Source of the DNA: an uncultured Ruminococcus sp.
GTDB taxonomy: Bacteria; Bacillota; Clostridia; Oscillospirales; Acutalibacteraceae
NCBI GenBank assembly: GCA_946414115.1
Contig: CAMKNF010000048.1
Coordinates: forward strand, 1 to 11,555
Length of the DNA: 11,555 nucleotides
Reading direction: 5' to 3'
Shown here one piece after another: positions 6,869-11,555 of this stretch. Every line of letters starts with the position of its first letter. Position 1 is the first letter of the stretch. Both the position numbers and the translations under genes were made by a program. The notes below the pieces were generated by a model. It saw nothing but the letters and a program-made list of their open reading frames with translations. It did not search any database and was not told where the DNA came from.

Positions 6869-8247
6869 ATGGCTACCATAAGGAAACGCAATAACAGTTA
6901 TGAAATAATCGTGTCTTGCGGTTATGATTTAAGCCGTAAGTAAATTTGCCGCAGAATGACATATAAACCCGAACCGAATATGACCGCAAAGCAGATTGAA
7001 AAAGAGGTTCAGCGGCAAGCCGTACTGTTTGAGGAGCAATGTGCAAAAGGTCTTGTTATGGACGGCAGAATAAAATTTGCAGACTTCGCCGCCGAATGGT
7101 TCAAACATAAAAAGAACGATTTACGTCCAAAAACATACGCACGCTATGCAAGTATGCTGCCCCGAATCAACGCCGCAATCGGTCATTTAAGGCTTGACAG
7201 AATACAGCCGCAACACCTTTTGTCTTTCTATGAAAATCTGTTAGAAGGCGGAATAAGGCGGGATACAAAATATAAATGCACGCTTGACTTCAACAAATAT
7301 CTTAAAGAAAACAAGCTGACAATTGCCGAGTTTTCACGCAGGTCAGGCGTTCCGTCAAGCTCCGTAACCTCAATAAAGCAAGGTCACAACTGCACGCTTG
7401 CAACAGCAAAGAGCATTGCAAAGGGGTTAGATATGCCTCTGAAAAGCATTTTTACTCCGATTGACATAAGCAAGCCTTTATCAGCAAAGACAGTTTTACA
7501 TCATCACAGGCTTATTTCTTCGATATTCAGCACCGCCGTTGAATGGGGTGCACTGTTTTCAAACCCCTGTGACCGCACAAAGCCGCCCAGAGTTGAGAAG
7601 AAAGAGCCGAAATATCTTGATGAAGTGCAGGCGGCAACCTTGCTTGACCTCTTGGAAACGGAAAGCACCGAATACAAAACAATGATAAGACTTCTATTGT
7701 TCACAGGCTTGCGGCGTGGTGAGCTTCTCGGACTTGAATGGAAGGATATTGATTTTGACAACAGCACAATGCAGATTCCCTGTACTTACCCGACAAGGGA
7801 ATATTTGAGGACGAAACAAAGAACGCAACATCAAACCGAATTATAAAGCTGTCGCAAACGGCGGTCAATGACCTGAAAGCCTACAAGCTATGGCAAATGG
7901 AACAGCGTTTGCGTATCGGCGACAGGTGGGCGAATTCAGAAAAAATATTCACTACAGACGAGGGCAAGCCACTGCACCCCGACACGCTTTCAAGGTGGTT
8001 TTCAAAGTTCATTAAGGAACACAGCGACCAACTCCCACCCATTACAATACATTCATTACGGCACACAAACGCAACCTTGCAAATAGCAGGCGGCGTGCCT
8101 CTGACAACGGTTGCAAAGCGTTTAGGACACGCCGACACCGTAACAACAAGCAAGATTTACGCCCACGCTATCAAGTCAGCTGATGAAGCCGCAGCGGAAA
8201 CGCTCGAAAATCTGTTAACGCCGAACAAAAACAGACACGCAGGATGA
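6869..8247 (+). pseudogene. int: Tyrosine recombinase (integrase), broken by a stop codon and a frameshift
   Basis: The gene opens at ATG 6869 (MATIRKRNNSYEIIVSCGYD), the N-terminal arm-binding domain. An in-frame TAA at 6941-6943 follows after 24 codons, and the same frame then continues to 7846. The protein matches Tn916/phage-type integrases: a SAM-like core-binding domain, an inserted HTH (7277-7456) and the catalytic domain with 'TGLRRGE' (Arg I, near 7712). Near 7775-7782 the frame shifts. The following frame reads 'SLYLPDKGIFEDETKNATSN', then 'HSLRHTNATL' (His-x-x-Arg) and 'LGHADTVTTSKIYAHA' (His and the Tyr nucleophile), ending at 8247. The gap compared with relatives fits a deletion of about 10 nt. 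The reconstructed length is about 462 residues. Catalytic residues are split over two frames, so the product should be inactive unless both lesions are sequencing errors. Confidence 0.85.
7277..7456 (+). other. Xre-like HTH domain inserted in the integrase core-binding region
   Basis: About 60 codons read as a complete helix-turn-helix of the Xre type: 'DFNKYLKENKLTIAEFSRRS', 'GVPSSSVTSIKQGHNCTLAT', 'AKSIAKGLDMPLKSIF'. It interrupts the core-binding domain between 'LSFYENLLEGG' and 'LSAKTVLHHHRLISSIFSTA', which are normally close together. I believe similar inserted forms occur in integrases of gut clostridia. The reading frame is intact across it, so it is a domain of the protein and not a later insertion. 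Confidence 0.6.
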
Positions 8248-8296
8248 GCACCTCAAGCCTGAAACAGACATACAGAATGCTATTGCTAAAACTGTT

Positions 8297-8324
8297 TTGA
8301 CGAATGTTTTATACTATATATAAT
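8297..8324 (+). promoter_or_regulatory. Predicted strong promoter after the integrase
   Basis: TTGACG (5 of 6) at 8297-8302, a 16-bp spacer, and a perfect TATAAT at 8319-8324. The start would be near 8331, exactly where the direct-repeat copy begins. The transcript would end at the hairpin at 8357-8387, giving an RNA of only about 55 nt. Confidence 0.5.
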
Positions 8325-8356
8325 AAGAACGTGTCAATGACGCATCAACACCCCTG

Positions 8357-8387
8357 CCCCCTCAATCATGAGGGGGTGGTTTGTTTT
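8357..8387 (+). terminator. Intrinsic terminator after the integrase
   Basis: A perfect 8-bp stem, CCCCCTCA/TGAGGGGG, closes an ATCA loop at 8357-8376 and is followed by a T-rich tail (8380-8387). It would end integrase transcripts as well as any short RNA from the promoter at 8297. Confidence 0.7.
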
Positions 8388-8393
8388 AAACTG

Positions 8394-8402
8394 TGGTATA
8401 AT
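8394..8402 (+). promoter_or_regulatory. Extended -10 promoter element in repeat copy 1
   Basis: TGGTATAAT is a perfect extended -10. No good -35 lies at the usual distance. A transcript from about 8409 would run straight into the hairpin at 8415-8453, again with no gene between. Confidence 0.4.
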
Positions 8403-8414
8403 CAGACTGTCGCA

Positions 8415-8460
8415 AAAAACTCGAAATTCAGATTAACCGGATTTCGAGTTTTTGATTTTT
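8415..8460. terminator. Bidirectional terminator, 13-bp stem
   Basis: AAAAACTCGAAAT (8415-8427) pairs exactly with ATTTCGAGTTTTT (8441-8453) around a 13-nt loop. Both strands read into T-runs (8449-8460 on plus, 8419-8414 on minus). It lies about 80 bp past the stop of the AlbA_2-type gene and probably ends that transcript from the other side. Confidence 0.75.
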
Positions 8461-8531
8461 TAATATTAAATTGTAATAATTTAGAAAACAAAAAGTAAAA
8501 TTGAATCCAACTTCTTTGCGTTGATTTTATT

Positions 8532-9824
8532 TTAAGCTTTTAAATATTTTGTGCCTGCGCCGTTACCCGATTTTGCAAGCAGATTTTTATTAACCATATT
8601 TTTTAGTGTTGTTATAGCAGTAGTCTGAGAACAGCCCGTAAGCTTCTGAACCATAGCTCTTGTCACAAATTCGTTGCTGTCAAACAGGCTCATAACAAAC
8701 TTTTCCCTTTCAGTTAAATTATTTTTCTTAACTGATGATTTGTATGAATTAATGTTTGGCAAAGTGATTTTGAAAGCGTTATCTGAAATTTCTATAGCAG
8801 GCTTAACCTCGCAGTCTGCATAACAGTCCTGAATTTTCGGCATACCTATTCCGTAGGCTTCAATCAGTCTGAGTCTGTAAAACACATCGGCAAGATTTCT
8901 GTTTCTCAGTACGGAAACTCCGAGAAGAATGTCATTCTCGGTAACACCCTTAACCAATCCTCCGATTGTGACAAATTCAATTCTGTCGTCAAAAATACTT
9001 ATAAGCGTGCTTGATGAAAAGCTGTACTCACGGTGAACAACTGCATTGAGCAAGGCTTCTCTGATTGCCTCAACAGGGTAATCCCTTCTGTCGATTCTGT
9101 TCAGCCCATCAAAGTCTGCGTGAGTGTGATTGAACATATCAATGTATGAATATGCGTCTTCAAGCTGTTTCAGAAGTGAACCGCTGAATTCCTTTCTGTC
9201 CTTGAAAGTTGTTTTGCTCGTACCGTCAAAAACAGCGAATTTAATTGTATGAACACATTGGTCAGATAACAACAGTGCAAGATTTGTATATGTTTTGTCC
9301 TCTCCGATTAATTTCAGTGTGCGCTTCTGCTGTTCGCCTAAAGGAATACTTTTTTCAGCAAAATACTTTTCCGCCTCACTGAAGGTAAGCTGTTGATTAA
9401 GAGAACGAGCCTCCTCATAATTATCGCCTGCGGTTTCACGAATCATATTCAGAATAGCCGTTTCCGTTGCAGGAGCATTTGATGCGCCCTGCCGAACATA
9501 CACTCCCTCAGGGCGGATACCTTTTCCTGCAATATAGTAAGGTCTTGCCGTACCTCGCTGAACCTCAACTCTTACAACAGGCTTTCCGTCAACGTCAACT
9601 GTGCTTACCTGACAAAACATAGAAACATCAGGCTTAACGGAATCCCTTATCGTGTTTGTAACCTTCAGCATACAAGCGTCGGTATCGGATATCTGATTTA
9701 CCGTTCCGTCATCATTTATTCCAATATACAATGTACCGCCGTCGGAATTTGCAAAGGCTACTACTGTCTTTTTTATATCATCAACAAATTCCCGTTTAAA
9801 TTCAGTATTATTATTTTCACGCAT
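8532..9824 (-). CDS. AlbA_2 (Schlafen-like) and GHKL-ATPase domain regulator
   Basis: This is a 430-residue protein. Residues of about 5-118 form the AlbA_2 nucleic-acid-binding domain: 'TEFKREF' at 7-13, 'FANSDGGTLYIGI' at 24-36, and 'GVYVRQGASNAPA' near the domain end. Residues of about 250-345 resemble the GHKL/HATPase_c_4 fold, with an N-box-like 'REALLNAVVHREY' at 255-267 and 'FDDRIEFVTIGGLV' after it. The last 60 residues are a winged HTH ('FVTRAMVQKLTGCSQTTAITTLKNMV'). Proteins of this kind are usually annotated as putative transcriptional regulators, and some relatives sit in defence islands. An upstream in-frame ATG at 9911 was rejected because it lies inside the -35 box. The ATG at 9824 has GGAGTGA at the right distance. 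Operator-like repeats in its promoter suggest autoregulation. Flanking direct repeats mark it as a cassette. Confidence 0.85.
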   Translation of the reverse strand: MRENNNTEFKREFVDDIKKTVVAFANSDGGTLYIGINDDGTVNQISDTDACMLKVTNTIRDSVKPDVSMFCQVSTVDVDGKPVVRVEVQRGTARPYYIAGKGIRPEGVYVRQGASNAPATETAILNMIRETAGDNYEEARSLNQQLTFSEAEKYFAEKSIPLGEQQKRTLKLIGEDKTYTNLALLLSDQCVHTIKFAVFDGTSKTTFKDRKEFSGSLLKQLEDAYSYIDMFNHTHADFDGLNRIDRRDYPVEAIREALLNAVVHREYSFSSSTLISIFDDRIEFVTIGGLVKGVTENDILLGVSVLRNRNLADVFYRLRLIEAYGIGMPKIQDCYADCEVKPAIEISDNAFKITLPNINSYKSSVKKNNLTEREKFVMSLFDSNEFVTRAMVQKLTGCSQTTAITTLKNMVNKNLLAKSGNGAGTKYLKA

Positions 9825-9846
9825 AAAATCACTCCATTGCTCACTC

Positions 9847-9895
9847 TGACAGTTATCTAACAATCTAACCGTTACTAACAATATTTTAACCGTTA
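9847..9895. promoter_or_regulatory. Operator-like array in the AlbA_2-type promoter
   Basis: The near-palindromic TAACCGTTA occurs exactly at 9866-9874 and 9887-9895, 21 bp apart (two helical turns). A diverged copy, TGACAGTTA, lies at 9847-9855. The longer unit CTAACAAT...TAACCGTTA is itself repeated (9857-9874 and 9875-9895). One site overlaps the -10 region and one lies just past the predicted start, as expected for a repressor. Confidence 0.65.
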
Positions 9896-9911
9896 GATAT
9901 ATTATTGTCAA
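9883..9911 (-). promoter_or_regulatory. Promoter of the AlbA_2-type gene
   Basis: On the minus strand there is a perfect TTGACA at 9911-9906, a 17-bp spacer, and TAAAAT (5 of 6) at 9888-9883. The start would be near 9876, about 52 nt before the ATG at 9824. Confidence 0.7.
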
Positions 9912-9965
9912 GCAATTTCAAAATATTCGACTGATACCTCTTTACTAAATTTACTAAATCAAAAA

Positions 9966-10042
9966 GTGTCAATGACACATCAACACCCCCTGCCCCCTCA
10001 ATCATGAAGGGGGTTTGGTTTTGTACCAAACTGTTGTATAAT
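9966..10042 (+). repeat. Direct repeat copy 2 (terminator hairpin plus promoter)
   Basis: This copy is 77 bp, against 72 bp for copy 1 at 8331-8402, about 1.63 kb away. It begins with a dyad, GTGTC-AAT-GACAC (9966-9978). It then has the C5/G5 hairpin (9993-10013, with one bulged A), an added dyad GTTTGGT/ACCAAAC (10013-10031), and TATAAT at 10037-10042. TTGGTT at 10015-10020 could be a -35 with a 16-bp spacer. Confidence 0.75.
9993..10022 (+). terminator. Terminator-like hairpin in repeat copy 2
   Basis: CCCCCTCA pairs with TG-A-AGGGGG (one bulged base) around an ATCA loop and is followed by TTTGGTTTT. Being on the plus strand and upstream of the AlbA_2-type gene, it has no obvious gene to terminate here, which supports its being a duplicated copy. 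Confidence 0.5.
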
Positions 10043-10095
10043 GGTCTTATGAACATATTACAGAATGGATTATTCTGCAAGCGATTTTTAGCGTG

Positions 10096-10117
10096 ATAAA
10101 TGGCAAATAAATGGCAA
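10096..10117. repeat. Tandem 11-bp repeat near the tRNA, possible integrase arm site
   Basis: ATAAATGGCAA occurs twice in perfect tandem (10096-10106 and 10107-10117), about 70 bp from the tRNA 3' end. Short tandem repeats with a TGGCA core are often integrase arm-type sites near the attachment site of tyrosine-recombinase elements. The role here is inferred from position only. Confidence 0.4.
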
Positions 10118-10143
10118 CCCGACGATTTTGGCTGTTTCAGGGC

Positions 10144-10180
10144 AAAAAGAAAAACGACCTAAACGCAGTGTTTAAGCCGT
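10144..10180 (-). terminator. Intrinsic terminator of the tRNA gene
   Basis: On the minus strand a 10-bp stem (10180-10171 with 10163-10154, two G-T pairs) closes a 7-nt loop and is followed by TTTTTCTTTTT-like sequence (10153-10144). It begins 8 nt after the tRNA CCA end. Confidence 0.75.
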
Positions 10181-10187
10181 TTCTTGT

Positions 10188-10264
<77 letters not shown>

Positions 10265-10297
10265 ATATTTACTTTTGCTGTTTCATACAGCTTTATT

Positions 10298-10326
10298 ATT
10301 CTATCACCATATACGCCTTTTGTCAA
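10298..10326 (-). promoter_or_regulatory. Promoter of the tRNA-fMet gene
   Basis: On the minus strand there is a perfect TTGACA at 10326-10321, a 17-bp spacer, and TAGAAT (5 of 6) at 10303-10298. The start would be near 10291, followed by a leader of about 27 nt that contains a small GCTGT/ACAGC hairpin. Confidence 0.8.
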
Positions 10327-10426
10327 GCATTATTTTTATTTTATCTGTATTTATTGAAATTATATGCTTTTGCACCCGATTTATGCGCATTTCACCGTCC
10401 GATTTTCCCCTCTTGCCCGAAAAGCG

Positions 10427-10455
10427 GTGACAAAATCTTCAATCTGTAATATAAT
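10427..10455 (+). promoter_or_regulatory. Promoter of the LytTR-DUF3021 operon
   Basis: GTGACA (5 of 6) at 10427-10432, a 17-bp spacer, and a perfect TATAAT at 10450-10455. The start near 10462 leaves a leader of about 22 nt containing AAAGGAGGGGG. An inverted repeat, CCGATTTTC/GAAAAGCGG with one mismatch (10399-10407 and 10419-10427), ends at the -35 and may be a regulator site. Confidence 0.75.
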
Positions 10456-10483
10456 CGCATTGTACCCGAAAGGAGGGGGCAAA

Positions 10484-10918
10484 TTGAAGGTAGAACTCAA
10501 AATCTCAAAGGAAGTCAAAGAACCATACGCAGTCATCTATTCCGACTCGCTCACCGACGAAATCACCTCGGCGGTTATGTACCTTGAAAACACAGGCAAA
10601 ATCATCACCGTTGAGGACAACGGCAGAATCGTTATTCTTCATCCGTCGGAAATTTATATGGTCAGAGTCGAAAACGAACGCACAGTAATCTACGGCGAGA
10701 ACAAAAAATTCCTCTCGCCGAAACGCCTTTATCAGCTTGAGCAACAGCTCGGCAACGGCTTTATGAAAATTTCAAAATCAACTGTCATCAACTTAAGCCA
10801 CATAAAATGCGTTGAGCCGTCGTTCAAGGGTATGATGAGCCTTGTTATGAAAAACGGCTTGAAGGACTGGATTTCACGCAAATATCTGCCCGACTTCAAA
10901 AAATATCTGGGCATTTAA
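10484..10918 (+). CDS. LytTR-family DNA-binding regulator
   Basis: This is a 144-residue protein whose C-terminal two thirds (about 45-143) form a LytTR DNA-binding domain. Visible segments are 'LHPSEIYMVRVENERTVIYG', then 'LYQLEQQLGNGFMKISKSTVINLSHIK' and 'SRKYLPDFKKYLGI'. There is no response-receiver domain, so it is not a classical two-component regulator. The start chosen is TTG at 10484, preceded by an excellent AAAGGAGGGGG. An upstream in-frame ATG at 10364 lies before the predicted promoter and was rejected. A membrane protein gene follows after 13 nt, whose ribosome binding site overlaps this stop codon. The pair matches the LytTR regulatory systems, in which a membrane partner inhibits the regulator. 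The target genes, probably including its own operon, are unknown. Confidence 0.9.
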   Translation: MKVELKISKEVKEPYAVIYSDSLTDEITSAVMYLENTGKIITVEDNGRIVILHPSEIYMVRVENERTVIYGENKKFLSPKRLYQLEQQLGNGFMKISKSTVINLSHIKCVEPSFKGMMSLVMKNGLKDWISRKYLPDFKKYLGI

Positions 10919-10931
10919 GGAGGATTTTATT

Positions 10932-11366
10932 ATGAGAAATGTTATCAAATCAATCGCAGTAGGCATAAGCTGGGGATTTACAATCCTCGTTTTGTATCTT
11001 ACAATCGGTGTAATCATCAGTGGTGATTTTCTTGCAGGTATTGCGCAGGGCGATTTTATTAAATACGTAATCTGCTCCGCAGTAATCGGTCTGGGATTTT
11101 CCGTTCCGTCGCTGGTTTACTACAACGAGCGCATCTCAAGAGGCTTGCAGGTGATTATCCACCTCGGAACAGGCTTTGCAATCTACATTCCCGTTGCATT
11201 TTTTGCCGGCTGGATACCGACAGCATACGGTGCAATCGCAGTTGCAATCTCACTTTTGATTGCCGTTGTGTTTTCACTTTTGGTATGGCTCTGCTTTGCC
11301 CTCTACTACAAAAAGCAGGCACAGGAAATAAACAGGAAAATAATTGAAAAGCAGAAGGCAAAGTAA
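10932..11366 (+). CDS. DUF3021-type membrane protein, partner of the LytTR regulator
   Basis: This is a 144-residue protein with four predicted membrane segments, at about 10-30, 42-62, 72-94 and 98-124, followed by a positively charged, lysine-rich C-terminal tail. Length and layout fit DUF3021 proteins, which are very often encoded directly after a LytTR regulator. By analogy with the streptococcal HdrRM and BrsRM systems it would hold the regulator inactive at the membrane until a signal arrives; this is inferred. AAGGAGG at 10917-10923 and the ATG at 10932 give a strong start. A terminator follows, so the operon has two genes. Confidence 0.85.
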   Translation: MRNVIKSIAVGISWGFTILVLYLTIGVIISGDFLAGIAQGDFIKYVICSAVIGLGFSVPSLVYYNERISRGLQVIIHLGTGFAIYIPVAFFAGWIPTAYGAIAVAISLLIAVVFSLLVWLCFALYYKKQAQEINRKIIEKQKAK

Positions 11367-11372
11367 TGTTTT

Positions 11373-11410
11373 ACGGTGCAGTCAACAAAAGACTGTGCCG
11401 TTTTTATTTT
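11373..11410 (+). terminator. Intrinsic terminator of the LytTR-DUF3021 operon
   Basis: An 11-bp stem (11373-11383 with 11391-11401, two G-T pairs) closes an AACAAAA loop and is followed by TTTTTATTTTT. Confidence 0.85.
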
Positions 11411-11555
11411 TAATGGTCGCTACGCTCCGAATTTGTAATGTTGCGTGTTGTTTGGAAAGGTTTGTTCGCTGATTTTATATTGATATATCGGCAACATTTC
11501 GGGACGTCTGGGAAGCCGTCCCCTACGGAAAGGTTTGTTTTCCTTTATAACTACA
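11411..11555. repeat. Intergenic tail with short repeats
   Basis: No gene start is seen. GGAAAGGTTTGTT occurs twice in direct orientation (11454-11466 and 11527-11539). A GGGACG/CGTCCC dyad lies between them (11501-11506 and 11517-11522). This may be part of a dispersed intergenic repeat, but only one locus is visible. Confidence 0.45.

Larger units (their letters stand above)
8331..8402 (+). repeat. Direct repeat copy 1 (terminator hairpin plus promoter)
   Basis: These 72 bp match 9966-10042 with only a few substitutions and small gaps. The shared order is GTGTCAATGAC, CATCAACACCCC, a C5/G5 hairpin, a T-rich stretch, AAACTG and TATAAT. The pair flanks the AlbA_2-type gene in direct orientation. 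Confidence 0.75.

Noticed and set aside
6941..6943. Programmed stop-codon read-through in the integrase
   Set aside because: A second lesion (frameshift near 7775-7782) removes the catalytic end as well, so simple decay is more likely than recoding. No stimulatory structure was seen.
9825..9911. N-terminal extension of the AlbA_2-type protein from an ATG at 9911
   Set aside because: The extension would start in the predicted -35 box and cross the operator array. It has no ribosome binding site and is unlike the family N-terminus. The ATG at 9824 has a good site.
10364..10483. N-terminal extension of the LytTR protein from an ATG at 10364
   Set aside because: It would span the operon promoter and the AAAGGAGGGGG site. 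The TTG at 10484 is well placed and gives the usual LytTR protein length.

Overview
The window looks like Firmicutes DNA, most likely from a gut clostridium of the Ruminococcus/Oscillospiraceae type. This rests on the AT-rich composition, the AGGAGG-type ribosome binding sites, TTG starts, secreted FN3-like repeat proteins and a LytTR/DUF3021 pair. The genus is an inference; no 16S gene or other marker is present.

Layout. (1) Positions 1-2077, minus strand: the N-terminal part of a secreted protein made of tandem FN3-like repeats of about 86 residues; it runs off the left edge. (2) 2276-5672, minus strand: a small mobile-element module. In transcription order it has an excisionase-like winged-HTH protein, a DnaD-like replisome organizer, a DnaC-like helicase-loader ATPase and an unrecognised 390-residue winged-HTH protein. 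(3) 5673-6093: a dense control region with several inverted repeats, a predicted promoter-terminator unit that could be a small RNA, and a strong promoter overlaid by dyads. (4) 6094-8247, plus strand: an Xre-family repressor, then a tyrosine integrase broken by an in-frame stop and a frameshift, so it is probably a pseudogene. The integrase carries an extra Xre-like HTH inside its core-binding region. (5) 8297-10042: an AlbA_2/GHKL-type regulator (minus strand) with an operator-like array in its promoter. Two diverged direct-repeat copies of about 75 bp flank it, each holding a terminator hairpin followed by a promoter. (6) 10096-10264: an 11-bp tandem repeat, a terminator and the initiator tRNA-fMet gene (minus strand). 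The tRNA 3' end faces the element and is the likely insertion site. (7) 10427-11410, plus strand: a LytTR regulator and a DUF3021 membrane protein, with their own promoter and terminator.

How it fits together. Segments 2-5 look like an integrated element about 8 kb long, with repressor plus integrase on one strand and excisionase plus replication genes on the other. This is the switch layout known from phage-inducible chromosomal islands and small integrative mobilizable elements. No relaxase, capsid, terminase or packaging gene is visible. The integrase lesions suggest that the copy can no longer excise by itself, although its switch and replication genes are open. The left end of the element cannot be fixed: no copy of the tRNA 3' end was found on the left side of the window.

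All searches were by eye. Promoters, hairpins and repeats are sequence matches, not tested sites.
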